Shown here: positions 35,915-46,797 of the stretch, piece after piece | Position numbering within the stretch: position 1 is the stretch's first letter | Layout: every line of letters begins with the position of its first letter | Origin: Peromyscus leucopus | Taxonomy: Eukaryota > Chordata > Mammalia > Rodentia > Cricetidae | Assembly (NCBI RefSeq): GCF_004664715.2 | Contig: NC_051072.1 | Location: 558,001 to 622,000 of the forward strand | DNA length: 64,000 nucleotides | Reading direction: 5' to 3' | Program-made: the position numbers and the translations under genes | The notes under the pieces: model-generated | The model's database searches: none | What the model was told of the DNA's origin: nothing | The model's input: only the letters and a program-made list of their open reading frames with translations

Positions 35915-36833
35915 TGTGGTGATACGATGTTTGTGCTCTAACAAGTAAAGCTTGCATGAAGATCAGAGTGGGTAGCCAGCCACTGGTAACCATAGAGGCC
36001 AGCAGTGGTGGCACACACCTTTAATCCCAGTACTTGGGAAGAAGCAGGAAGATCAGGAGTTCCAGTCTCAAAGAGAAACAGAGCCAGGTGGTAAAAGCTC
36101 AGGCCTTCAATCCCAGCACTAGGAAGGTAGAAACAGGAATATAAGGTTGGAGGAGACAGGAGCTCAGCCCCAGTTTTGGTCTGAGGATTTGGTAGAGATA
36201 AGAAGTCTCTCTAGTGGCTGGCTCTTTTACTTCTTTGATCTTTCAGCATTTACCACTAGATCTGATTGTAGCAGGAATCTTAAAAGCTCTTATTAATAAA
36301 ATCAAACCCGAGGCCAGTTATTGGGGTGAATACTGGAAGGTCAGAGAGACAGAACAAGCCACAGCTATCTCACCTCACCAGTTCCTCAGCTGGTCCTGTT
36401 TCCTCAGACGGAAGCCTCTGAGTCCTCATCCAGAATTAATCCCAGCTGAACTCTGCTGCTTCAAAGCCTGAAAGCTTAACCAGATAATGCTTAACCAGCC
36501 AAATGCTTCTGGTTTCTGGTCCTCACGCCTTATATACCTTTCTGCTTTCTACCATCACTCCCTAGGATTAAAGGCTCGCTTTCTGGGATTAAAGGCACAA
36601 GTCACCATGCCTGGCTGTTTCCAATGTGGCCTTGAACTCAGAGATCCCAGATGGATTTCTGCCTCTGGAATGCTAGGATTAAAGGTGTGTGCTATCACTG
36701 CCTAACTAGTGGCTTTTCTGTTCTCTGACCCCAGATAAGTTTATTAAGGTACACAATATTTTGGGGAACACAATACCACCACATCTGATGCCAGGGTTTT
36801 TTTAATTTATTTATTTGGATTCACATTACAAGT
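35915..36833 (+). repeat. ERV-A 3' LTR, split by a nested LTR
   Basis: Preceded by the polypurine tract aaagggggaaa (about 35904-35914). The LTR starts tgtggtgatacgatg, is broken at 36266 by the minus-strand LTR, and resumes after 36789 to end in attcacattaca at 36833. Confidence 0.75.
36267..36783 (-). mobile_element. Solo LTR nested in the ERV-A 3' LTR, minus strand, 6-bp duplication
   Basis: On the minus strand it starts tgtggtggtattgtgttcc and ends ttaagattcctgctaca. It is flanked by tctgat at 36261-36266 and 36784-36789. It contains a B1-like part (inverse of ctaggattaaaggtgtgtgctatcac). The ORFs 36214-36471 and 36487-36705 are in this LTR and not genes. Confidence 0.88.
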
Positions 36834-36839
36834 GGGGCT

Positions 36840-37960
36840 GAGGAGCAGGTCACCATCATCTCCGGCATGTGATTCAGAGAGGCTGGCCTGGCTGGACATC
36901 CACAGTTCAGGTTTCATTCTCCTCAGGTAGTGCTCTTTTCTTGGTTGTGCATGGTGGATCCTGAAGCTTGATGTTTAAATGAGTGCTCACACGTGATCCT
37001 GCTGTACTGACTGGCCTCTTGGCCGACTCTGTCTTATGGTACTTAAAACTTCTCAGGACTCATTACAGAATCATGCATTGACCTGTCATCCTGGAACTGG
37101 CTTTGCTAGGAGGAGAAAAACAGAATGTCAGGGTAGGAGCATGGCCAATTCAACTATGATGTAAATTGAATACCATTTGGGTGGCAGGTTAGATACAAAG
37201 ATTCCCTATTGACAGCATCCTCATTGGTTACAAAGGGAGACAAGGAAGGCAGAATAATTGGTATTTGCCCCTCTGTGGCTTGAGAAATTTAGGATGTGGG
37301 TATAAACTCTCTACTTGGCAAGGGAATCCATCTGACTGCCATGTGAGACATGAAGAATAATTCATCTTTTCTAGGAAGTTCTCCTAATCTGGCCACATGC
37401 CAGAGAGAGACAGGAGCAGCAGACTTCCATCACGTCTTCTTTCCTTGTGCATCCTTATCCTGTAATGTGGCTTGCACACAATTTACTCTGATAGGGTCTG
37501 TGTCCCATCCAAATGACGCTACTTGGGTCTGGCAGTGAACTGCCATGCATTGGTACTATAAATTTAACACCTTTAGTTTTAGCCCTCTATCTCCCAAAAT
37601 AGGTTTTAAAAACATAATTACAGTTGATTTTTAATTTCATGTCATACTAAATGAAGTTTAAACTAGTTTTGAGGTACATGCTTTGGGATATACTTCAATA
37701 GCACATACAGAAGATTATAAAAGGAGAGATATAAATTGGGCCTCCTTCCCATCTCATCTTGGTAAATAAATTTCACTTGTACTTAGCATGACTAGAAACA
37801 CAATTTTGGGCACAGTAAAGACTTAATCATTTATAAGTCAGTGATTGTTAATGTTTAGGTGTGAATTACCCTGTATTAACAGTTTACCATAAATTAGTAA
37901 ACATGAGATTGAGAAGACATTTTCAGATCTGAATTAACAGTAAAGATCTGCCCCTACAAT
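36840..37960 (-). repeat. R repeat, copy 4 (minus strand, downstream of gene 3)
   Basis: Inverse alignment with 20850-21960: gaggctggcctggctggacatcc (about 36879) pairs with ctggactgtaaaggcccagccagaccagcctc (21851), and ctagaaacacaattttgggcac (about 37790) with the tgcctagaattgtgtttctag stretch. It is sense to gene 3. The ERV-A insertion abuts its left end. Confidence 0.7.
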
Positions 37961-38640
37961 GTTTCATACTTGATGATCACATATCCACTAATCAAATACA
38001 TCCTTTCTGCTGAGTGAGTGGAATTGACTCGGGTCCTTATTTCAATATGGTTCCAAGTTTCTGTGACATGACATATGAGAAAAGCTGTTCTGAACTTTAA
38101 AAAAAAAAGAGAGAGAGAAAGAGATTCTTTATTCTGGAATCAACTATGACTGATAATGTGTTCTATAAGCATTTCCTTGGGGAGAAAAACACAAATGCCC
38201 ATTCACCCCAAATTGGTACCAATGCAGACCATTCCACCAAAATCCAACATAGTGAGAAATATGAGTCTATGGAGCTTCTTACATACCCAGGGGAGAAGCT
38301 ATTACAGGAGCTTGGGTGACCGCATTAGAAAAAAATAACAGTAACTATGCCACAGCTGAGATCTCAGATTCTGGGCAAGCAACAAAGTTATGATATGGTA
38401 ACAATTCATGGAACATTTATAGTTACAGGAGAAAGTGACTCATCAATCAAGGCACGTGTCAAACACATTGAACAAACTGGTGTGGAGGTGACAACAAAAA
38501 GAAGACTCTACTGTGTTCTGATGACATTCTTACCTTTGTGCTGGTGGAAGTTAGATAATATTCCTGTTGATATTCTAAAATAATTATGTTAATATTCTCC
38601 ACTATGAATTCATTTGATTTGAACAAGGTCTGAATGATTA
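37961..38640 (-). other. Gene 3 3' flank / UTR
   Basis: Aligned inverted with the 3' UTRs of genes 1 and 2, including the ccttttctc-type and catgacatttag-type stretches and the poly(A) signal. A GA-rich run (38102-38122) next to the signal is specific to this copy. Confidence 0.6.
38128..38133 (-). terminator. Candidate poly(A) signal AATAAA of gene 3
   Basis: tttatt on the + strand, in the context ccagaataaagaat on the minus strand, identical to genes 1 and 2. It survived although the array upstream decayed. Confidence 0.55.
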
Positions 38641-39434
38641 GCAAAGATTTACCATAGTCAACAAACTCATGGAATTTGTATTCAGAATAAATTATTTGAT
38701 GTCTTTTAAGGGCTGAAGAAGTGTAAACTTTTTACAATTGTAGGACTTCTTTCCAATATGAACTGTCTTTTATTCAGTAAAGCTACAATGATTAACAAAG
38801 GCCTTTCACATTCCTGAGACTTGTAGGAGTTTTTTTCAGAGTGATTTTTTTATGCCTTCGAAGAGATGAAGATGAGGAAAAAACATGTGCTATACTCTTC
38901 ACATTTATAAGGATTGTCTCCAGAGTGAACTGGTTGATGTTTTCTTTTTTTTTTCTTTTTTTAAAGATTTATTTATTTATTATGTATACAGAAGAGGGCA
39001 CCAGATCTCATTACAGATGGTTGTGAGCCACCATGTGGTTACTGGGAATTGAACTCAGGACCTCTGGAAGAGCAGCCAGTGCTCTTAACCTCTGAGCCAT
39101 CTCTCCAGCCCCTGGTTGATGTTTTCTAAAGGCTGAAGAAGCAGAAAAACATCTGCTACACTCTTCACACTGGTAGGGTTTCTCTTGAATTGTCTTGTTC
39201 TTCTAAGGGCTTAGTGATAACGAAGGCTTTGTGACATTCTTCATACTTGTATAGTTTCTCTCCAGTATTAATTGTTTGATGTTCCTGAAGGCTTGGAGCA
39301 TAGGAAAACATTTTTCCACATTCTTCACACTTGTAGGGATTATCTTCAGAATGAACTACTAGATGTCTTCTAAGGGCAGAAGAAGAAAAACATTTGATAC
39401 ACTCTTCATTTGTAGAGTTTCTCTCCAGTATGAA
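38640..39434 (-). pseudogene. Decayed distal zinc-finger array of gene 3
   Basis: Downstream of the open part, about seven to eight worn fingers can still be read on the minus strand. Examples are the gaagaatgtggaaaaatgttttcc finger near 39320 and gaagagtgtagcagatgttt near 39155. They lie in changing frames, with lost cysteines and stops. A B2 SINE splits one finger. The original array was about 15 fingers, like gene 2's. Confidence 0.8.
38946..39111 (-). mobile_element. B2 SINE inserted in gene 3's finger array
   Basis: B2 head at the right (inverse of tgagccatctctccagcccc), tail at the left, flanked by the 16-base direct repeat ctggttgatgttttct (38930-38945 and 39112-39127). The flanking repeat is itself finger coding sequence (antisense of agaaaacatcaaccag), so the insertion point lies inside a finger helix/linker. 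Confidence 0.92.
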
Positions 39435-40177
39435 CTATCTTGTGTCTCCTAAGGGTTGCATAATTATGAAAGGCTTTATGAAATTCTTACACTTGTATGG
39501 TTTCTCTCCAGTTTGAATTGTTTGATGTTCCTGAAGGTGTTGAAAACAGTAAAATTGTTTGCTACATTCCTCACACTTGTAGAGATTCTCTCCAGAATGA
39601 CTTCTGTGTTGCTTTAGGAATGAAGGATAGCAAAAAGATTTGCCACATTCTTCACACTTGTACTTTTTCTGTCCAGAATGAATTGCTTTATGTTGGTTAA
39701 GGATTAAAGCAGAGGAAAATGTTTTCCCACATTCTTCACATTTGTACAGTTTCTTTCCACAATGAACTATTTGATGTTGCTTCAGGAATGAACGATCATA
39801 GAAAGCTTTGCCACATTCTTCACACTTGTAGGGCTTCTCTCCAGAATGAATTCTTTGATGTTGCTTCAGCATTGAAGGATAGTAAAATAATTTGCCACAT
39901 TCTTCACACTTGTAGGTTTTCTCATCAGTATGATTTTTCTGGTGTATAAAAAGTGATGAGCGAGTACTGAAGGTCTTATGGCATTCTGTACACATGTAGG
40001 GTTTGTCTCCAGTATGAAGTCTCTGGTGTATAGATAGGGCTTTTTGAGAACTAAGGCCCTTACCACATTCTCCACACTTGTAGGGTTTCTCCCCTGTATG
40101 AATTCTCTGGCATTGAATATGTAGTGAATTACAATCAGTGGCCTTGCTGTAATTATTACAATCATTGGGTATTGTTC
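39435..40177 (-). CDS. Gene 3: zinc-finger exon, truncated by a frameshift
   Basis: The exon begins after the acceptor ctcaacag (minus, ending at 40178), in the phase shared by its paralogues, and is open to a stop at 39437-39435. With the KRAB exons (124 + 96 + 743 bases) it gives exactly 321 codons, a 320-residue product. The leader TIPNDCNNYSKATDCNS precedes five intact fingers (cores [65 protein letters not shown]). The sixth has lost a residue between its histidines (KQHRSH) and the seventh ends in Gln instead of His. A 2-base loss near 39489 then shifts the frame and gives CKNFIKPF and a stop. It may be a short repressor or an expressed pseudogene. Confidence 0.75.
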
Positions 40178-40805
40178 CTGTTGAGCAAAATTCAGATATG
40201 AACAAAAGCTAAGCAGTATCTTTTATACTTATAATGCTTACTTTTTAAATGGAGACATTAACTGATACATATCTAACCATAAATAAACTGCAGTCTATTT
40301 CAATACCTCTGTGCACTGAGTATAATTAATAAAATAAAAAGAGTACAACCAAGTAGCACACAGAAATAATGGCGTATTATTCCAAGCTAAATTGCTAAGT
40401 AAGTTGTAAGGGGATTTTACTAACAGACATAAGCCCATTAAGCAATACAGATATTCTATGGCTGGACTTCCATCCATGAGATTATAAAGTAGCTAGGTCT
40501 GGAACAAAGGAAGCTAACTGTGATTGTGTGAGTTTGGACCAAAATAGATAAACGCAACTTTGATACTAAGTATAGACTTTTAGTTTCAAAGGTACAAAAG
40601 ATAAGTTGCATCACAAGTACACTGTGTACAAAAAGACTGAATAATATAGTTCAAGGATTCAGGACAGTATTTTATGTTTTCTTTTAATGACAAGAAAATA
40701 TTTATCTGAAAGTTATCATCATGATAAAATACTTCAGGCTCACGTGTGGATAACAGAAATTATGCAGAGGCAACCTATATGTCAATGCATAGATGACAAA
40801 CTTAC
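40178..40805 (-). other. Gene 3 intron before the finger exon
   Basis: Aligned with 57670-58350 in front of gene 4's finger exon (ttactaacagacataagcccattaagcaatacagatattc against the gene 4 version). No exon is seen. Confidence 0.5.
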
Positions 40806-40807
40806 CT

Positions 40808-40967
40808 ATTTATTTTTTTTTTTTTTTTTTGAGATAGGCTTTCATGATGTAACCCTGGTTATCTTGGAACTCACTTTGTAGAACAGGCTGGCCTCAAACT
40901 CAGAGATTCTCCTGCCTCTACCTTCCAAGTGCTTGGATTAAGGGTGTGTATTACCACTGCCTCGCAA
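40808..40967 (-). mobile_element. B1 SINE, diverged
   Basis: Inverted B1 with a 19-base T-run at the left and the head at the right (gtgcttggattaagggtgtgtattaccac). A B1-type element lies at the equivalent place in gene 4 (58362-58505), so the insertion may predate the duplication. Confidence 0.75.
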
Positions 40968-40999
40968 GGTTGAAATGTTTAACAGGAATAAATTATTTT

Positions 41000-42160
41000 C
41001 ATTTATTAAATCATACTCTGATGAGAGTTACTAATTTACTAAAACCTGTTACAACAAATATAACAAAGATATAATAGTTAAGGGTAAGTCATCTAATGAG
41101 TGATTAAATATATTTGATGTGCCCAAAATTGTGTTTATATTCATGCTAAATACAAATATAATTGATTTACAAAGATAATATTAGAGGGAGAGACACATTC
41201 ATACCTTCCATAATAGAGTCTTCCATATATGTTATCAAAGTTGAGCTTAGGAAGGTATCTCAAACAAATTCAAGTTCAACTTAAAGCCTGCTTAATATGT
41301 AATAATATTCAAAATCAGATGTACTTTACAAAAACTGGTTATTGAAATTGAATGCTTGAGTAAAAAGTAAAAATCTACACTACACTTGCATGGCAGGACA
41401 CACCCAGGATCAAACAGCACACTTACCCTCAAGGGGACACAGGCCTATCAGAATAAATGGCATTCTAGTCTCAACACAAGATAAGGATGCATGAGGAATA
41501 GGACTTGTCAGTGTCTGCTGCTCCTGTCTCCCTCTGGCCTGTAAGTCAGACCAGGAAATTCTACCCAGTATCTGTAGGGAAGACAAATTACTCTTCATGT
41601 GCCACAAGACAGGGGGTGGATTCTCTCATGCTGAGGAGGGTCTTAGACTCTGCACATAAATGTCTCAAGCAATGGACACACTCATTGCAATCACTCTGTA
41701 CTCAATGTCCTATGAACTGATGCTGAGTATCCTATGTACAGGGGAACCTTGTACCTACACCTGGCACAGCTAATCCCAGAGCTGAGATGTCAATGTCTGA
41801 TTGTGTAAGGCGTCCTCAGCAAAGTGGTACATAATATATGACAGAGGCTCTGCCACAAGGCCAGTCAGCACAGCAGGATGAACTATGGCACTCATTTAAA
41901 CTAAGCTGCTTGTTCCACGTGTGGACCCACATATCAGGAAAAGAAAGCAATATGGCCTGAGGAGGAGGTGAGGTGGACTGTGACAGTTCACCCAGATCAC
42001 TAATTCTGAGTCACCGTCCAGAGACATCTAGGACGAGCTCCTCAGTCCTGCTCCCATGACAAACTCCAAAGCCAATGGACCTGTACACACAGAAGAAGTT
42101 TGTAGAACTCAACAGAAGATTTTTAGATATAGGGACCACAATATCTTCTTCCTCCCATGA
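41000..42160 (+). repeat. R repeat, copy 5 (+ strand, gene 3 intron)
   Basis: A good full copy, used here as reference. It is antisense to gene 3 and upstream of its finger exon in transcription order, mirroring copy 2 of gene 2. ORFs 41410-41720 are by-products. Confidence 0.7.
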
Positions 42161-43152
42161 GACTCAAGGTACTATTAGTCAAAATGCTTCTTATTGACAT
42201 AAACCTAATAGCTACCAGTGACCAAACTCTGAAAAAAGACATTTTACTAGCTCCGATATATCTGAGAATATCAGGTGTATAAATAAAACTTTCTGATATC
42301 TTTAAAAAATTATGACTGAGTATATATCCAAATAAAAGTTGGTCTTTGTATATGATATAAATATATTTCCTAAAAAAAAAAATGGAGACTTACAACTTAA
42401 TAAAAGGCCCCAATCCACTAACTGCCATGAAAGAGAGGCGCAAAATCATTGGTTGCAAAACTGGTGTGATGGGGACCCATAGATCAACACCTAAAGGCCC
42501 AGCAGGCTCTCTCATCCTTCTCTTCCTACAACTGATCTGGCCCTGGTAATTAACTGTTTGTACAACTTCATCGAAAAAGGACCCTCTGTTAAATTAGTGT
42601 ACCTTATGGCCCAATACATCCTCATATAAAATAAGTTAATGCTTTGACTCTTCCCTAAGATCAGTGGGGAATGAACTGTACAGGGTAACTTGAATTCATC
42701 TGAGTTTTATCCAACTGCTTCCCAACCCCAAATTGTCCTAATAAACAGAACTGAAACTCTTGGGCTTTCTGTTCTTGTCTAACTCTCTGTAATGAAACTG
42801 TGGGTCTGGCTTCATTAACCAAACCATACTCATTTCAGTGTAGAGATCTTTCTGGCATGAGCCTGATTTCAAGCCCAGCAAATGAATGACTCATGTTCAT
42901 AGAGTGGCATTTCCCTGAGTCTTAGGAGTCATGGTAAATACAAGGACAGCTCACCATTAGGGAAATAGAAAGCTTAGGAGACTTAAACCATCATAAACTT
43001 CTGAGACATATCCATCTTTGAAATCAAAGATAAGAAGAAGAGACCTAAAGAATTGTTTCCATGACAATATCTTCAATACATGAGGGAAAGCCTGCCTATC
43101 TGTTGAATCTTTAGACTTCAACCCTGTCCCTGACCCCCTCTTTCCTATCCAC
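42161..43152 (-). other. Gene 3 intron between R copy 5 and KRAB-B
   Basis: Largely aligned, inverted, with 9500-10560 of gene 2 (for example agtttcattcagtg-like, ccaactgcttcccaacccc and gaagtctaaag stretches). No exon is seen; the ORF 42957-43193 crosses the KRAB-B exon in another frame. Confidence 0.5.
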
Positions 43153-43248
43153 CTGGATGCACAGGGGTTGCTGCTTGTATCTTCAGATCCCAAGGTCCTT
43201 GTCTTTGTTCCAGAAATGTCACCAGGTGTGGCTTAGAGACAGCAAGAC
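43153..43248 (-). CDS. Gene 3: KRAB-B exon
   Basis: A 96-base exon between the acceptor cctacaaacag and the donor GTGGAT (minus). In phase 1 it reads LAVSKPHLVTFLEQRQGPWD, followed by LKIQ and PVHP. The B-box core SKP-x-LVT-x-LEQ and the GPW tryptophan are kept. It joins KRAB-A and the finger exon in frame. No inactivating change is visible, in contrast to the finger array. Confidence 0.85.
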
Positions 43249-43475
43249 CTGTTTGTAGGAAAAGGGAACAAGGTTATTGAAGTGTTCTTCTGCTGGGAAT
43301 TGACATGTCCCTCCCAGTACACTGTTTATAAGGAAAGATGATGGAATAATTGACTGCAGACCATCAGTTTCTTAAATGTTTTCTCACACGAAATGAAATA
43401 CAGTATATGAAGGAATGTACAATGTTCAGATTCTGAGTCTCGTTCAAAGGGAAAAGCATTGAAACTGAACTGTGA

Positions 43476-44159
43476 GCCATGAGGAAAGAGGGTCCTGCAC
43501 TTCACCTGGACAAGACCGGGGGAGGGGAGGCTGGGCTGGTGGGGTGAGTGTGGGGGAGCTGACCCAAGGACCTGAGAGCGGGAGAACTGGCCCTGCTCCT
43601 TGCTGCAGGCTGCATTGCGTGGGCTGGCCCAGGCCGTGTTGGAGAGCTCACCTGGGTGCTGAGAAAGCAGGCGAGCTGCCCAGCTGACCGGCCCAGAACC
43701 AGGGCTATGAGCTGGCCCACTCCAACATCCACTTCGTCCATGAGCTGAGGGAGCATGTGAAAGGGACAAACTTCAAGAACCCAAACTGCAACTCCATGGC
43801 AGTGGACAAACATAGAATACCCAGGAGGAGTCCCAGTGAGAGCCCATTTTAGACGGGGCAGCGGAGGCCAGAGGCCTGGACCCAGACCAAAGACTCGTGG
43901 CAAGGAATGCCTGAAGATGGATGGACTGAAGGGTGAACTGTGTGACTCACAGGGCCACACCACAGCGTCTACAAGATTCTTCTCCTTATTAAAAAATTTG
44001 GCTTGTTTGTTTTGGTTTTTGTTCTAAATTTTATTTTGTTGTGTGTGTGGGGGTTTGCAAGGGCAGAGGGTAGAAGCAGGGGGTTAGGAAGATGGGTGGG
44101 GTGGGGATGCATAATGTGAAATACACAAAGAATCTATAAAAGTTAAAAGAAAAGGTAAA
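43476..44159 (+). mobile_element. Retroposon of unrecognised origin in gene 3's KRAB-A/KRAB-B intron
   Basis: A GC-rich insert absent from the same intron of gene 2, which is about 500 bases there and about 1195 here. It is flanked by the 14-base direct repeat aaactgaactgtga (43462-43475 and 44160-44173). Its right end is A-rich (tctataaaagttaaaagaaaagg), so it entered in + orientation, antisense to gene 3, by L1-type retroposition. The body (agctggcccactccaacatcc, cctggacccagaccaaagac) looks like a rodent L1-mobilised sequence or processed transcript that I cannot name. The 147-153-codon minus ORFs here are unsupported. Confidence 0.7.
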
Positions 44160-44302
44160 AAACTGAACTGTGAAATACTTTATCAAGTGTGCTCCATGTC
44201 TCATGCCATTGAATTTCTAAAAGTCGCACTAGAGTGATGAGCACATACTTCTAATTTGGTGAGTTCAAACACATGGAAAGAAAAACAATGAAATGTTTCT
44301 TA

Positions 44303-44581
<279 letters not shown>

Positions 44582-44744
44582 TCAATGGAAGAATTGGCCT
44601 TGCAACCACACACACCTTCCAACTCAAAATATGTTGCTGCATTTGATAATGACTATGGAGGACACTATGGCAGGCACAAATAATAACTGAAAATGACAAT
44701 GTGATGAAAATCTGGGCTGCTCAGGTTTATTCCTTGCATGTGTT

Positions 44745-44873
44745 TGACCCTGTGCAAATCTTTTACAATGTCTCTCCATGGCCTCTGGCATAGACATATA
44801 GATCGATGAACTCAGATCCTCCGGGAAGAGCAGCCTGTGCTCTGAACCGCTAAGCCACCTCTCCTGCCCCCCT
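44745..44873 (-). mobile_element. B2 SINE remnant
   Basis: Inverted B2 head (gctctgaaccgctaagccacctctcctgcccc) with a worn body, in gene 3's first intron. The tail is not clear. Confidence 0.6.
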
Positions 44874-45509
44874 CTCTTAATTCTATAACTGGTAGACAAA
44901 ATGAACACAAGACCGTTACACTAGGCCGGCTCCAGAGTACACGAAGGACCAGACCCCGTTTGCTCTACAGATTCTGAGAAATCTGACAGCGTCCATGTGA
45001 GAACGGCTCAGCTAGAGAAGCATGCTTCCCCACCAAAGCTGCTCACTGAGCTCCCAGCTCCCCCTCAGGAGCAGGCAGTCAGCTGACCATCATTAGTTTG
45101 CAATCCTGGACTTTGCACTAACATCTACTCCGCGCTACCAGGCAGCTCTCCTGTCTCAGAAGCCCGAGGCAGACTCGGGTGGCAAGCGGCGACCTAAGGA
45201 AACTGTCACTCAGGGCACAGTCCCTATGGCCCTCTCCCCAGCCCTGACCTGCAACCTCACGTGACCCAGCCAGTTCAGCACAGCACCTCCAAGGCAGCTT
45301 CTTCCGCCCTCCCACCCAGCCCAGGTCTGCTCCCTCCAAGACAGATCCCGGGACTCCGCACAGTGCCTCAGGCTGCGCTGCACCCGGGACTAACCTCCAT
45401 GTCAGAGACGCAACAGTAATGCACAGCAGGCAGGACTCTCGCCCAACTTTGGGGCAGACGCATGTGTGGAAACGAAAAGCCAAAAGAGAATCTCCTGGAA
45501 CTCTCCCTG

Positions 45510-45517
45510 TGACGTCA
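45510..45517. promoter_or_regulatory. Perfect CRE palindrome TGACGTCA in gene 3 promoter
   Basis: Full CRE, 11 bases from the ZNF143-like site. The gene 2 copy is TGACATCA. By known biology it is a CREB/ATF site, active when unmethylated. Confidence 0.65.
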
Positions 45518-45528
45518 CAGTCCCATAG

Positions 45529-45545
45529 ACTACATTTCCCAGAAG
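45529..45545 (+). promoter_or_regulatory. ZNF143/Staf-like site in gene 3 promoter
   Basis: actacatttcccagaag matches the ACTACAATTCCCAG core apart from one base. It is conserved in the gene 2 promoter with the same spacing to the CRE. Confidence 0.55.
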
Positions 45546-45560
45546 TCTGTGCACCGAATT

Positions 45561-46797
45561 CGGGAACCCAGGTATGTTGGTTTTTTTTTTTGTTTTGTTT
45601 TTCAGTTTCTGGAGTTTCCCTGGCAACCCACTGTAGAGTTTGGTAAGCAGAAACAGAGCCTGTGGAACAGCCCGGTGGAGTGAGGCTGGTGTTCGCCTTG
45701 AGATCCAAAACAGGAGATGGGTGAATGTGAGTGGAGCGTTTGACAGAAGTATTAAGTTTATAGGTCATTTATGGTTCACGTTCTGATTTTAATCATCCTA
45801 CATCCTGAAAATAATCACATTGACTCAGTTTTACTTTAGAATACGAAGCAAGACTCCAGTGTGGGAATGAAAAACATCTTAATATAATTTTTGAAACCAG
45901 CCTCGCTATGTCTGATCTGCTCTTAGCTGCTCAGAGGCTTTTGCCTGACAGATTGGAGAGCTAAGACTGGGCTGGACTGGGCAATTTTTAGAGACCATCT
46001 TTGTAAATAAAAAGTAGAAAACAAAGAACAAACAAAATGCCAAGGCAAAACAAAACAAAATCAGATATGTATCTAGCCTAAGCCAACGCTTATAATGTAA
46101 GCGTTGTCTTAATACTTACAAATGAATAAATAATTCTTGTTTTTATCTATTAACACTTCATGTGAGCCATACTCTTCTTACACATTTACAAGGATTCTGC
46201 TGTTCATAAACCATGTCTTAAGGCTTATGGGACAATGATTTTCCATATGAGTCTACTGTCTGTCCCTTGACATCTTGTCTGAGTCTTAATTCCTCTATGC
46301 ATTTTATACATTGTTTATCCTGTTACTTATAAATACACCGTTTAGTAGCCTCACTGTTGTTCCCACTTCCTACAATATCAGTCTGTGTGAAACACTTCTC
46401 AGTGTGGTTATTTGTGTATATATCATAGTTATACATAAGGCTGCACCTTGACCGATAGCCCTATAATATCATGTCAGTGTCTGATTCAGTTAAGGACAAA
46501 ACAATCATTTCTTATTCATACATAAGAGGCCAGTCTATCAAAAATATAGGGGCACAAATGCATCAATGACAATCATCCTTCTTCTATTTGTAATGTAACT
46601 TAGTAGGTGTGGGGATGCTCAATGTATTCATTAACTTCTTTTAACGCCCAGGGTATTCACAGTGGCACTTGATGCCACTTTTCATTTTCATCCTCACTCA
46701 GAATGTGCTGCCTCTTCTCTTACTATAATCTCTCTTCTTGAGATGGCACCAAAATTCTGACAAACTTGCAAAATATTTGTCCAGCCCAATACCTAGT
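45561..46797. other. Intergenic sequence upstream of gene 3
   Basis: AT-rich; no gene, RNA or clear repeat recognised apart from A-rich simple stretches near 46020-46070. Confidence 0.4.

Larger units (their letters stand above)
31546..36833 (+). mobile_element. Degraded class II endogenous retrovirus (ERV-A), with nested LTRs
   Basis: A provirus with 5' LTR, tRNA-Lys-type primer site, remnants of gag, protease and reverse transcriptase, a polypurine tract and an interrupted 3' LTR. The flanks are agcggg (31540-31545) and agtggg (36834-36839), a 6-bp target duplication with one change. Stops and frameshifts occur throughout. Sequence between the RT fragment (ending about 34673) and the 3' LTR is non-coding and no env is recognisable. 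A partial internal duplication is seen (34680-34820 against 34925-35065). It is a fossil, old judging by the visible divergence of its two LTRs. Confidence 0.8.
45249..45560 (-). promoter_or_regulatory. Gene 3 CpG-rich promoter and non-coding exon 1
   Basis: CpG-rich on both strands. It ends (minus) in gtgaggttgcag followed by GTCAGG, so I place the exon 1 donor after 45249. It matches the gene 2 promoter over about 300 bases. The 216-codon minus ORF across it (45118-45768) extends through promoter and intron and is not supported as protein. This exon is only about 680 bases from KRAB-A, against 3.4 kb in gene 2. Confidence 0.7.

Noticed and set aside
31546..36833. A possibly active retrovirus
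   Set aside because: Stops in gag, frame changes in RT, loss of the rest of pol, no env, two LTRs inserted within it and diverged LTRs. It cannot be autonomous.
43476..43700. CpG island promoter inside gene 3's intron
   Set aside because: The GC-rich block is confined to a retroposon with target duplications and A-rich end, and the paralogous intron lacks it. The supported promoter is at 45.25-45.56 kb.
43326..43963. Minus-strand ORFs of 147 and 153 codons, looking like a small proline/serine-rich gene
   Set aside because: They overlap each other and the GC-rich retroposon with its target duplication, run across its boundary, and have no splice or family support.
45118..45768. 216-codon minus ORF over the gene 3 promoter
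   Set aside because: It spans promoter, exon 1 and intron. The paralogous gene 2 promoter does not keep the frame open. Chance openness in a CpG-rich segment.
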